Positions 12,045-23,156 of a stretch of 64,000 bases of DNA are shown in pieces (within the stretch, counting starts at the first letter, position 1; the number at the start of each line of letters is the position of its first letter). A program made the translations under genes and the position numbers. The notes under the pieces are model-generated. The model did no database searches, was not told the DNA's origin, and was given only the letters and a program-made list of their open reading frames with translations. The DNA comes from Hyparrhenia diplandra (Eukaryota > Streptophyta > Magnoliopsida > Poales > Poaceae): contig JADLZK010009281.1 of the NCBI GenBank assembly GCA_015847255.1, forward strand, positions 1 to 64,000, in the 5' to 3' direction.

Positions 12045-12882
12045 GAGTAAAGCGCATGGCCGATCCTTAAACTTGTAGGAGTGTGTCATCCCGTCCACAA
12101 ACTCACAAAGTGTGCTATACGTGTCCTTAAACTTTATTTGGGTCTTATATTAATCCAAACGGGTATGGATCCGTGCCTGCATACTGAGATAAGACTTGAT
12201 TGCTTAAAATAGAATAATAGTGGGGCTTATATACACGATCGCCTAGACACAAAAATAATACTAATGTTTATAAAGTTCATCGGGGGTTCTTTTTGAAAAA
12301 CAACGTCTTCCTCCTCTCATCTAAAATGCGCATGCGCCGCCGCGCCTCTAGGTGTGCGTCGCATCATCCGCGCGGGCACGCAGCGTGCGCATCACCGCCG
12401 CATGTTGCCTCCTCGAGTCTTTGGGTGTCAGGAGGCTTCAGCGAGACGGCGCCTTCGATCGGACTTCGTGTAGAGCTAGTGCTAGTGCTAAGCTTCGGTG
12501 CTGCGGACTTCCCCGTGTATTTGCCGGCATGGGGAACAATGCGGGTAAAAGCTCCCCAGCCCGGCTCACCGATTGCCAAGCTCGATGGGGGTGGCTTCCC
12601 ATGGCGTACATGGGTGCCGGACGAGCTAACCATGGCCGTGTGTGAGAAGTGTGTGAGAGAAGAGAGATAGAGGCGGCGTGTGGGGCAAACCTATTGGATT
12701 AATATGAGACCGTGTGTGAGAAGTGTGTGTGAGAAGAGAGATAGAGCTGACGTGTGGGGCAAACCTATTGGATTAATATGAGACCCAAACAAAGTTTAAG
12801 GATCCAAATGGCACATTTCGTGAGTTTGAGGACAGGGATGACACTCTGCTACAAGTTTAAGGACCGGTCATGTACTTTACTC
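12045..12882. mobile_element. Non-autonomous MULE (Pack-MULE candidate), 838 bp
   Basis: The element is bounded by an exact 9-bp direct repeat, TTTTCTAAG, at 12,036-12,044 and 12,883-12,891. Nine bases is the diagnostic target-site length for Mutator-like elements. The terminal inverted repeats start GAGTAAAG and extend about 115 bp (for example CCTTAAACTTGTAG and CTTAAACTTT.TTTGGGTCT in both arms). The centre (about 12,320-12,640) is GC-rich, unlike the AT-rich arms and flanks. No transposase is encoded, so mobility would depend on another MULE. A GC-rich insert between long MULE TIRs is the usual structure of a Pack-MULE that has captured a host gene fragment; I could not identify a donor. 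Confidence 0.8.
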
Positions 12883-12891
12883 TTTTCTAAG

Positions 12892-13583
12892 AGATAAAAT
12901 TTTACATGTTTCTCCAACACGTGGCAGGTCACCTTCTCACCAAAAAACTATTCCCCATTATCTTCAAAATGTTAAGATTAAACACCCCAAAACTCTTGTA
13001 CAAGAGCCAAAGGCATATCTAAATTTTGCTCGCTCCAACCCACAAGTCTGTCGTGATGACAAAGAAGTGGGAGAAGATCTCACAGGACCTTATTCCACAT
13101 AGGTGGCTCTGCGCCACTTGGAGACCGACCCTACATCTATGAGGACCTTATCTACGCTATATCGAGGTGGGGAGCGACAAATCCCCAAGCACATCCTAGG
13201 CCGGCTAGGCCATTGGAGGTGTATGGGAGTTTGGTTCCTTAGCTATGGCCCGGCCTCGCCAGCTCGGGGGAATCTGTGTGTGTTTGGTTGGCTAATGAGT
13301 AGCTCTCGGATTCTATGGTATTTAGGCCAAGCGTGAGTGAGAGCGGGAACTGCTCTCCCGGCATTGGTGAGGCGAGACAAGACAAGGTGTTGGGCAAACT
13401 AACCAACACCCCTGTAGGATCGGCGTCCTTGCCGGCGGGGAGCACATGGAATGCTAAGCCCGTTGCCCCTTTCTCAATGGCAAGGGACAAGGATGGTTCG
13501 AGGAAAAACACTTATTCTTGCTTGGCAAAAGCGAAGCAACATAAAACACATAAATCAGCTCTAAGAGTTTGCTCGGTTCATTA
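12892..13583. other. Intergenic DNA, no gene supported
   Basis: Mixed-composition sequence with several short open frames on both strands. None shows a recognisable domain or splice structure. It may be old transposon debris, judging by repeated GTTTGGTT/GGTTGGCTAA-like fragments, but no ends could be defined. Confidence 0.35.
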
Positions 13584-13813
13584 GGGGGCTACTTGGTTTC
13601 AGGCATGGATTCCTCGCGCTTTTGCCTAGCTTATGCGGACCACGAGGAGCATGCCCAAATAGGAAGAGCCAATTTGGCTCTCTCAAGCTGGGAAGAAAAA
13701 ACTCTTCCGCACAAGCCACAAGGCTATCAAGCAAGCCATTCAAACAGACAAGTTAGTTCATGTCCTTGTTGAGCAAGACAAAACACTACTAGGAGAATGA
13801 ACCAAGCAACCCC
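13584..13813. mobile_element. Small DNA element with GGGG..CTTGGTT inverted ends
   Basis: The left end GGGGGCTACTTGGTTTCA is matched in inverted form by the right end (…TGAACCAAGCAACCCC). This gives imperfect terminal repeats of about 14-18 bp around a 230-bp non-coding interior. No clean target duplication is visible, so the superfamily is unassigned (hAT-like or PIF-like MITE possible). Confidence 0.45.
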
Positions 13814-14843
13814 ATAGGAGGCTTGCCTTGCCAAGCCTGACTGAGTAAGCCTTGCCTTGCTAATACAGGTGTGTGAAATTCATGCTCTACAAGAAGCTTA
13901 AAAATCTTACCCACATAAGCTCCAAAGCAAGCTTGACAAGTATGAGTCACTGGTTGGTCTCTAGATTTCTCTTTTTTTTTAGGCTTTGTTTAGTTGGTGA
14001 AATATTTTGGGTTCGCGTCTCTTTGTAGTACTTTTTAGTTTGTATTTAGTAATTATTATTGTCTCTCACCATGGACTAACCAGCTCCAAATATTAGATGC
14101 CAAATTCTAGCCAAACTGTGCAATTAGTTATTCTATTTATCTACATATAATGCCCATGCATGCATCAAAGAGATTCAATGATGGACCATTGTAGCACTTT
14201 TTTAGGTTCCTTTTGCTGAACTAAACATGGTCTTACACAAAGTCTCTAGATTAGTTGATTTCTTGCTAGGTAAGGCAGCACAGTAGGATCCAAGCGGCAC
14301 CCGTCGTCTTCCCACTTGCCAGTCAGGTGTGGGGATTTGACTCAGTTGGCCACTTGGCCTGGCAAAGAAAAATCTTGAAATCACGATCGCCATGGTAGCT
14401 GCCTAGCTGGCAACTGTCAAGGGAACTAAACGCAGCAATTCTTCCCCGGTCAGGCAAGCCAAGGTCAAGCAAAAGAATCCAAAACGTGCCCCTAACAATT
14501 GAAGGCATAAATTTCATTAGGATTTGAGAAAAAAAAAAATGTATCAACAATCCATACAGAACTCAAGGGAAATTAGTCGCACAAGCATTTCCCAGAGGAA
14601 GCTTTTAGAACAAAGTTACAAACTGTTTTTGGCAACACGCACCTTCACCCACTTCACAGAAAGATGCACCCGGTTCTATTTATTATTATTCTAGCCAGAT
14701 GACTTTTAGACAGAATAGTTACAGTACAGAGTTCACTTCAAATTGGCCAGGACGGTAGTACTAAGGGGCACACAGCGTCTTATTCTGGTTATACAACACA
14801 GGACACATGTTGGAAGAGCCCAACAGGTATCTTTCAAATGGTC
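13814..14843. other. Intergenic DNA downstream of ARD gene 1
   Basis: No conserved coding sequence. It includes T-rich tracts and a fragment near 13,980-14,130 (GGCTTTGTTTAGTTGGTG...) that resembles a degraded MITE terminus. The right-hand part should contain the ARD 3' UTR. Confidence 0.35.
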
Positions 14844-17800
14844 TCAACGAGCTTCGACAGCTTGGCTTTCTGGTTTGAGGAGCTTGTCCAGATACTCCTT
14901 TCTGAAGGGATGCAACGACTCCATAAGGAACATGTATCATGAGAGATCCAAGATAGAACTGTGATGATAATGGAATGGAACTCAAGTTTTACCTCGCTGG
15001 CAGATGGTCATGGGGACGGTTATGCGGTGTCCAAACAGGCTCGCCAACAAAGAGGCGCATTGCCTGCAAAAACATGAATATGATGATTGCAGTAGCACAA
15101 CTCCAGCAACAATGCACGCAGATTCTCAAGTTAATCTTACACAACATTGTACAAAAGATGAAGGTTGTAGCTTCACGTAAATAGCGCACATCATTCTATT
15201 AACACAGTAAAATCTGTGTATTATTTGGTGATGATGTTACTTCTTAGCAATATAAGTGATTCAGGCATTCAAATTTGAATTGAAGTCCAAAGGCATGCAG
15301 GTTCAAAGAGGTTCATGTGTATCCTTTCTTAAAGGCACACATATGATCGTTTTTTTCACACAATTTTGGGAGTCCATATGCTTTCAGTGCAGAAATTCAA
15401 ACAGAGGCATGTGAATCAATGTTCATAAATATGTGTCAATTTCGAAGGAATTCCAGAACAGTCACTGCTCAATGACAGCAAAAAATGATATCTGATGAAT
15501 CTGATCCTATAGCCTGGTAAGTTCAATAGTTAGTGTCACGTGCCATAAGGTCTACAGGAGCAGAAGCAGAGTGGCTAGGCCTGTGTCTAACACTACCGGG
15601 CTGCTATGAGCACATGAGTTAGCTAGTTCGACAATCTCATCCCTGGATCTCATCTATTAAGGAGATATCACAGAAAAGATCAATCAAGTTATCTCTAAAT
15701 CCTATCTTCTCCTTCACTTCCTCACACAACACCTGCTCTCCCTGTACATCTCTACTACACCAACACCAAATCCTCCACTACGGCTCCAGAGTCCAGGCCA
15801 GCATGCATTTCTGGGGCGAGATCAACAACCAACACAATAAGGCTTTATGTAACAGAAACTAGTGCAATAACACGTGTGTACCTTTGATGTAGTTGTCATT
15901 GTCCAATGTGAAGCGGTGATACATCCCTGCAGGAAGAACAATCATGCCTCCTTTCTTCACTGCTACACGGATCCACTGGTCATTTTCGTCCCTCACATCA
16001 AAGTATCCTAGAAAACATAATATTGTTTCTTAAAATGTTCACATTGTGATATGGTCAGACATAACAAATACATACCACTCCCTTCGAGGGCAATAGCGTA
16101 TTTCTTCATCAGTATGCAGGTGCTCTTCAAAGAAATTCTTTATCTTAGTCTCATAATTTGGCAGCTTCTCTGGGCATACATCACAAATGTCCTGTAAATA
16201 GCCCATCAATGAGTGCCTATTATATTTCTTATATTTGATTTTACTAATACCAAACAGCACTAGGCTTGAACATGACATAATAAATCATCACTGCAAAGTC
16301 AAGGAGTACAGACAAACCATGTAAGAGTACCCTCTGGCTTCACGGATTTTTCTTGAGGTTCTCATCATTCTCCCCAGTTGTCAGGATTCAGGCGCCAGCT
16401 GATGATTCCTAGTTCTAGATATAAAATATGCATTTGTGTTAACTTGTAAAGGCAGGGAATTAAATATATGTCAGTTGTACTAGAGTTCAAGCACAAACTA
16501 TAGTTAAAAAGTTCAGCTGTTGATGTACACACCTGAAAGCTTCTCAAGAGGAATGAATTCTTTGGGATCACGGTGATGAGGAAGCCTCTGGTCTTCTTGA
16601 CTGTCGTCCATGTACCATGCTTCAATAACCTCCTGCTTACCATCCTATTGAAGAAAATGAAAGGAATAAGCTTATAAGTGCAACCATCAAAGACAGGTGA
16701 CAGTACAGTAATCCTTGCAGGGAATAAGAATGCAAGTTAATCTATGGCTAGTCAAAGAAGTAATGCAACTGAACACATCTATCGGCATAAAGAAGGAAAT
16801 GACAACTGATATGAAGTAACAGGTCTATGAACCATTGTTTTCTGTATGCGTGAAGCATGCTATGTGCTGCATTTTTTTTTTTTTCTTTTTCTGTTCATTA
16901 GGAGAAAATGGGCAGAGGCTTTTCATTCAAACTTATAAAGTGAAGGAGTCTACATCATGAGGTTTCTAGTTTGTACTTTTACTCGAAACGACACCTTGAA
17001 ATTTGGTTGTCATAAGTCAAATGTTAAAGAAAAAAACAAAGGTTTCCTTTTACTGATTACCAATTTCTATGCAGGGTAGCACTGCTTGCGCTTTGTAACG
17101 GAGTACTTATTAATTCAAAGCCGAAACTTTCCGGATCTTTCAAAAAAAAAAAAAAAGGTGATCTTTATATTTCACAATTTACCTAGTTGTTCCTGATCCT
17201 TCATCAAAATAGATAGTCATTTTAAGAATTTATGATCCTCAACAAGACAAGACAAACAAAAGCATTCATAATGGAAGTGAAACCCTTGTTAGCTCCAGTG
17301 ACCAGGGATGCATCCATGTCCCTATAAGGTTCACGGTAAGTCTAAATCCATAAGGAAACTAATATTTTGCTCATGCAACTACAGCTAAAAACAGAAAATG
17401 GAGATGAAAAAGAGAAATATAAACACTTCTGGAATCTGGACCTACAGGACATCAAATAGTTAATTTTCACAAATGATAGCACCACAGGCTAGTAAATTAT
17501 CTTGACTTCACAAATTTCCTTGTGGAAAGAAATCCAAGGTCCTGCACTATCTAATTTTGGATGAGAGAGGCATAATTATATATTCTCATTCATCAAGGCT
17601 GCAGAAAGGAAGGAATAACAAGAGATGTGGAGGACACCGAAAAAACTACCAAGTATTGTTTGGTTTAATACTTGTTTACAACTAAACTAAATCAAAGGAT
17701 GTCAATCAATAGCATTCTCAGGGGATCCTCCAAGCCTCCAAGTGTTGAGGAAGCAGTGGAACAAAGTAAATGATATTATGAAAGTGAGGTCGTACAGAAA

Positions 17801-18248
17801 GACCCTATAAGTGATTAGAGTCGTTAATAGTCATACTTGTTTACCCCCGCTTGTTTCGAACATCAACCCAGCGAATCTCGATGAAATTAGTGTTTCTAAT
17901 GCAGAGTCAACTGCATCCGAACCCCAAAGCCTGTTTGTGTCATTCCCAATTCCCAATTATCTCAAAGAAAGCCCTCTCCACCTCTGCTAGAAATTGCCCC
18001 CATCCTTGCTCTCCTCCTCGCTCGAAAGGAATCTATTCCTTCCTTCCTGAGTCCTTACCCTACCCCCAAGGCCACAAATCTCGACAGCTCGCAGTAAAGG
18101 AGCAGAATTTCTCCTCTCCGACATGGAAACAAACAAAGAAATCCATCCAAATTTACAGAGACAAGGCGGCCGCATCTTGAAATACAACTAAGAAGAAGGA
18201 ACTCAGGGGAAGAGGATGTGGTTCCAGTACCTGGAACTCCGTTTCCAT
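14844..18248 (-). CDS. ARD: Acireductone dioxygenase (methionine salvage), copy 1, frame-disrupted as read
   Basis: Seven exons: 18248-18231, 16644-16533, 16414-16318, 16191-16076, 16007-15882, 15063-14993 and 14901-14844 (TGA). Expected product about 200 aa: METEFQ, EVIEAWYMDD, HHRDPKEF, a cupin core with metal ligands HLHTDEE and YHRFT, then MRLFVGEPVWTPHNRP and QAVEAR at the end. ARD oxidises the acireductone dihydroxyketomethylthiopentene to the methionine precursor 4-methylthio-2-oxobutanoate (Fe form) in the Yang cycle, which recycles the methylthio group lost in ethylene and polyamine synthesis. Four extra bases break the reading: a G near 16,373, an A near 16,348, a C near 16,089 and an A near 15,884, each in a short homopolymer. 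Splice sites are otherwise canonical. Tandem with the ARD copy at 20.9-22.9 kb in the same orientation. Confidence 0.9.
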
Positions 18249-18509
18249 GTTGGAACTTGGAACTGGGTCTCCTTGATTCGTGCTCTCCTTTCGTATCGTC
18301 GGGAAGAAAACTTGGTACTCCCCCTCGAACTCGAAACAGCAGGATTGCAGCGAGAACTGTTAATAATATATGGGTTCCTGCTCGTGCATCTAGGACCAAG
18401 GAATACTGAAAATTCGATTCCAACCCTTGGACTGTGCTGAGCGGTGCTACTGCTGGCAGTGACACAACGCACAAGTGCTGCATGGGTTGTGCTGGTTCAC
18501 TACCTAATA

Positions 18510-18752
18510 CTCTCTCCATAAAAAAAAAAATATTGTTTTAGGTTTTTTAACAATCACGTTTGACCATTAATTTTATTCAAATATTTTTATATAAATATTA
18601 TTTATTTTGTTATGACATACTTTATTAGTAGAGATACTTTTATAATAATTTATTTATTTTCTAATTTATATAAAAAAATTAATAAGATGAACAGTCAAAA
18701 CATAATGTTTGAAAAAACTAAAACGATACTCTTTCTACAGGGACGGAGGGAG
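18510..18752. mobile_element. Stowaway-like MITE in the ARD copy 1 promoter region
   Basis: 243 bp starting CTCTCTCCATAA and ending GGGACGGAGGGAG, flanked by TA (18,508-18,509 and 18,753-18,754). The interior is AT-rich and partly palindromic. It starts about 260 bp upstream of the ARD start codon, so it may lie in the promoter. Confidence 0.7.
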
Positions 18753-18919
18753 TATATTCCGTGTTTATTGTACTCAAAGAAAAATACTCCGTGTTTATTG
18801 TGTCGTGTCTTGGGTTAGCATACCATACATCTAAAAATAATTGCAATTCTAAAAAATACCGCTCCATTTCAGACATGAATGAACCAAAAATCAAAGCAAC
18901 TTATAATAGAACTTAGGAA

Positions 18920-19147
18920 GTATCTTTTTTAGTTCATTCCTATAGTTATTTGACTTTTTCAACCCTAAATTTGACCACTCGCCTTATTCAAAATTTTGTG
19001 TAAAATATTATTTCTTTTGTTGTGACATGCTTCTTTAAAAATAACTTAAATTTGATTGCTTTTTGCATAAATTTTTTAAATAAGACGAGTGGTCAAATTT
19101 GAGGTTAAAAAAAGTTAAATGAACTATAATTTAAAATGAAGAGAGTA
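18920..19147. mobile_element. Highly palindromic MITE
   Basis: A hairpin-forming element of about 228 bp. AAATTTGACCACTCGCCTTA on the left is matched in inverted orientation by TAAGACGAGTGGTCAAATTT on the right, with the match continuing outward through TAGTTCATT…/…ATGAACTA. The long AT-rich foldback without coding capacity matches rice Stowaway-class elements. The outer ends are not sharply defined. Confidence 0.6.
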
Positions 19148-20180
19148 TCAATAGACTACATAACTAAAAGGATGAACTAAAAAAAATAAAATAAAAGCGG
19201 CTTATAATTTGAAATGAAAAGAGTAAAGAATGATAATGAGTCAAACTATTTTAAATTAGACTAAATTAATCTAAAGAATACCAATGCTTATGATCCTAAT
19301 AATAAATACCATTAGATTCATCGCGATCGGAGTATGTTTCAATAGTAAGTATATTAGTAATACCTATTTTTCTACCTTGTAAAAAATATCAATATTAGGG
19401 ATCGTTGTCACCAACTTCGTTCACGTTCTGCATTCTTTCGTGCTCGGGGAAAATTGGGAGAGCAGCCATAGAGGATGGACACGGAACCAAGTCACGATGG
19501 CCTGGCCTGCCTAAGCGATGACGCACGCGAACCGTTCACAACTTGGAGCCGCCATCTACGCGAATAGTATGAAGCCAGGCCAAGCAAAGCATCTCGCTGG
19601 TCGCTGCTGACAAAACGTAACCATAACAATCAACGGATCGGAATGGAGCAATAGCACATACTCGGTGCAAGGAGCAATAGCAATCGAAGTAATGACGCTA
19701 CTACTCTAGTTATTTTCTCCGGTTCTTGATTAAGGCCACACCCAACGCGACACGTGGTACAGTAGTCCCAACCGTCACGGAAGCACCGGAGGTCCAGATC
19801 GGCAGTAGTGGTGGTTCCGCAGGATCGCAAAGCAGCCTGCAGAAGCAACTACAGCTTGGTCTGATGGAATGCAGAAGCACTGGCTGTAGTTTTTGCTTTG
19901 CGGTGGTTTGAGTAGGATCTAGTCAGGGTTTGGCCTGGAAAAGTTGAAGTAAAGTTTCTGGTACAAGTACAGACTCGTGTGACCGTAAAAGATGTGGAAA
20001 CATTTAGGTACTTGACAGCCTCAAGTTTTAAACATCCAACATGGCAGCAACTTTTGAGACCATAATCTTTGTTAGCCCGTGTTGGGCATGCTCTAATTCA
20101 GTACCCCTTTGGATTTTTTTGAAACATGTAATCTTTCCATTCCTAAGAATTGAGGCAACATGGCGTTGTTTTGGTCTGTA
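19148..20180. other. Intergenic DNA between the two ARD genes
   Basis: No conserved gene. Short open frames at 19,630-19,911 lack domain similarity. This interval should contain part of the ARD copy 1 upstream region and the ARD copy 2 3' flank. Confidence 0.4.
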
Positions 20181-20328
20181 CTCCCTCCATTCAAAATTAT
20201 ATGTCGCTTTTGACTATTTTGATATATTTATTTTTACACACATCTAAAAAATAATAATATGTCTAGATACATAGCAAAATAGAAAAACCAAGAAAGTCAA
20301 AACAATTTATAATTTAGAATGGAGGGAG
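20181..20328. mobile_element. Stowaway MITE, well preserved
   Basis: 148 bp, starting CTCCCTCCATTC and ending with its exact inverse GAATGGAGGGAG. The inverted repeat continues imperfectly inward (AAAATTATA versus TATAATTTA). TA duplications are at 20,179-20,180 and 20,329-20,330. This is the cleanest Stowaway structure in the window. Confidence 0.85.
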
Positions 20329-20936
20329 TAAAAGATTGTTCGTAGAAAAACATAGCTAACTTTGCATTTATGTTCGATTTCTGTTCCCATTGCATGAAAA
20401 AAAAAAAACAGCTTCCCCTCGTGAGATCTCTAGTAGGGCCTGCTTAACTCCTTCAAGGAAGCTGTGCTCTTAGAGTCAGAGGCAGGGGAAAAGGCCTGAT
20501 AGAGAACGGAAGCCCTTGACTTTAAAACACATGCTTGTGAGGGGATACTTTAGAATTTTGACAATTTTTTTAGGAACCAACACAATTGTATAAAAGTGGC
20601 GTGTTGGAGAAGACCCCATTGATATTTGATGCAGCCACAGGAGCGCAAAGACTATACCAGATAATCTTTTTCTAAAGGAGATAACTCTGCTTTCAAGAAA
20701 GCAAGGTGGCATACAAAATATACCAGATAAATCACCATAAGGAAAGACCATTACACTGAGTTTCCCATAATTTGCAGTTTTATATGCACACATTGACTGA
20801 ACATGGATCAAGGTTTCATGATTCGTGATGATACAACACGGTTTTGTCAAAACCATATGATGATACTATGATGTACATGAATCCAAGCGATCATGTATTT
20901 GTATAAACCGTATAAACCGGAAGGGCAGAAACAGAT

Positions 20937-22887
20937 TCAGTGTGCTGCAAGAGCAAAACCAGTACCCGCACTCACATTCTTGACATATTCTTGCCTTGCC
21001 GGATGGTCCTCCTGAGGCCGGTTGAATGCAGTCCAGACAGGTTCCCCAATGAAAAGCCTCATGAGCTGCACGTGGAAAAACACCAGAATTTAGTATTAAT
21101 AAATGTAATTAAAATAGCTGAACTCTAAATAAAATTTTAAAAATACAGCCTATCAATCAAAGTTCTTAATTTTAAAAGAAAAACATAACTGCCACATACA
21201 GCTTTGATTTTGCAATTATTTCTACCAATTGAACTTCATTTGGCCTTAAGGGAGTCACAGCATGATTTTTTTCTGCTACCACTACCAATGGCCTGTTCTT
21301 AATTGTTCAATCATCTAGTCATTGCCTTAGTTCATGAAATGGATCTCATGAGTTTTATTAATGATTGTTCACAAAGAGATCACCTGTTGATCAAATTAGT
21401 AGCTCCTACGATCCTAAATGTAGAATAAATGAGGACAATGATATGGGGAACACCACACCCTGACACCCCTTTGGGTCGGGTGACTTTCATATGTATAGGC
21501 GAACTGACTTGTGTTACAAGACATGCATACAACACATTTACGTATATTATATCACTATAAGATCGTATTGGTACCTTCGTGTATTTGGCGCTGTCGAGAG
21601 TGAACCGATGATAAATTCCAGCTGGTAGGATGATCATATCTCCTTCCTTTATCCAGATTCGAATCCACTTGTCATCTTTGTCGCGGATATCAAAGTACCC
21701 ACTGCCCTCCAAGCAATAGCGGATCTCTTCGTCAGGATGCATGTGCTCAGTGAAGAAGTTCTTCATCTTCTCCTCATAGTTTTCCAGTTTGTCGGGACAT
21801 ATCTCAATAAGATCCTTCAGAAACAACACATATTCAGGTAACATATCATACACAAGACGTGCAGAACACAGCATAAGAGATTCAGAAAGCAATTGGAATT
21901 ATGGTAGACTAGTTACGGAGTACAAACCATGTAACTGTATCCTCTGTCTTTGCGAATTTTTGCTAGCTCCTCCTCGCTTTCAGACTTCTTAGGGTCCAAA
22001 ATGCCAAATACAACACGCCAACATCTGCAAAACAGGCCATCTACGTTGCTTAATAATTGAATAACAGAGCAGGTCCAGAACAAGGGCTTATTGGACTTTC
22101 TAAAGAACCTGCTTGTGGGTAGCTGATGTAGTAGTCAGATTTTTAATAGCCACATAGTCAATTCAGGATTCAGGAACCAAGGAGGTCACTTTGCCCTTGT
22201 CTGAAATCTGACTAGCTAACAAAATTTCAGGAAGTACAGTAGAATTTTCAGTTATGGCTGCAAAAGTATGCTTGACTAAATTCATTCCCCAAATTTATTT
22301 GCTGAGAGCAATTACAAGAGAAGCCACACATATTTGAAGAAAAATGGAGATCTGTCTATATATAGAATCAGAATTTGCAGCAAGCACTGATAATGCTCAT
22401 CGAGTCAGAATTTAGTCTATGTTGATCTAAGAACACGTATAGTCCAGGGAAACCCAAACGTACAGAAATATATCGAAACCGTCAGATGAACCAATTGCAC
22501 ACGACTTCCGTCTTCCAACAGAAACAGAGGTGTGTTTGCATCAAAGCAGAAAGGCTTAACAATTTCGCATGCCTTGAATATATCCTCGTAAGGAAAGGAC
22601 AATCTCCGACAAATTAATATGGAGCAAGCCGTAGATTGGGTCGAACTTTAGGGTACCAAATACGAAATTACCAGGAATCAATCCAACAAATGAAGCAAGC
22701 AAGAGTCCTTACCTTGGAGCTTAGAGAGTGGCAGGAATTCCCTGGGTCGTTGGAGGTCCTCGCCGTTCTCCGCCACGACCCACGCCTAATATCGAAAGCA
22801 GGTGAATAACGAATGGCACAAGGCACAACAGAAACGCATCGAGACCCCGTGGAGACGAGACGATCCAGCCCGTACCTGCGGTGCCAT
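20937..22887 (-). CDS. ARD: Acireductone dioxygenase, copy 2, frame-disrupted in exon 3 as read
   Basis: Five exons: 22887-22876, 22785-22713, 22024-21928, 21814-21575 and 21065-20937 (TGA). Expected product about 180 aa: MAPQ, AWVVAENGEDLQRPREFLP, SESEEELAKIRKDRGYSYM, DLIEICPDKLENYEEKMKNF, HMHPDEEIRYCLEGSGYF, LPAGIYHRFT, LMRLFIGEPVWTAFNRPQ. The cupin metal ligands (HMHPDEE and YHRF) are present. Same reaction as its neighbour in the methionine salvage cycle. Two extra T residues in exon 3 (runs at about 21,998-22,001 and 22,006-22,008) shift the frame twice; everything else splices and reads cleanly. It diverges clearly from copy 1 (different N-terminus, EDHPAR ending, fused middle exons), so the pair is an old tandem duplication and not a recent one. 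Confidence 0.9.
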
Positions 22888-23090
22888 GCCGAGTGGAATT
22901 GGAGCAGCGGAACTGGGAGCACGCTCCCTTGGGTTTTGGATTGATGCTCCGCCGCCGCCGCCGGCCGCCCTGTGCCCTCTACCCTCTTTTTTTTTTTTTT
23001 TTTACTTCCTCGGTTGGTAACGTTGGTTGTGCCGTGTGGCTCGATTGTGGTGGAGCTTGCAGATGCAAAGAGAGAAGGACACAACGGAAA
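22888..23090. promoter_or_regulatory. ARD copy 2 upstream region
   Basis: GC-rich leader sequence (GCCGCCGCCGCCGG) adjoining the start codon, followed upstream by a long T/A homopolymer at about 22,988-23,003. A core promoter is expected here, but no convincing TATA box was found. Confidence 0.35.
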
Positions 23091-23156
23091 CTAGAGATCG
23101 TTTTACTGGAACCGAAGGACAAGCTAGAGATCGTTTTACTGGAACCGAAGGACAAG
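23091..23156. repeat. 33-bp perfect tandem duplication upstream of ARD copy 2
   Basis: Two adjacent identical 33-bp units beginning CTAGAGATCGTTTTACTGG, at 23,091-23,123 and 23,124-23,156. They lie about 200-270 bp upstream of the ARD copy 2 start codon and are followed by a T15-16 run. Confidence 0.9.

Noticed and set aside
13103..13584. Overlapping 77-90 codon frames at 13.1-13.6 kb
   Set aside because: No recognisable domain or exon structure; likely old repeat debris.
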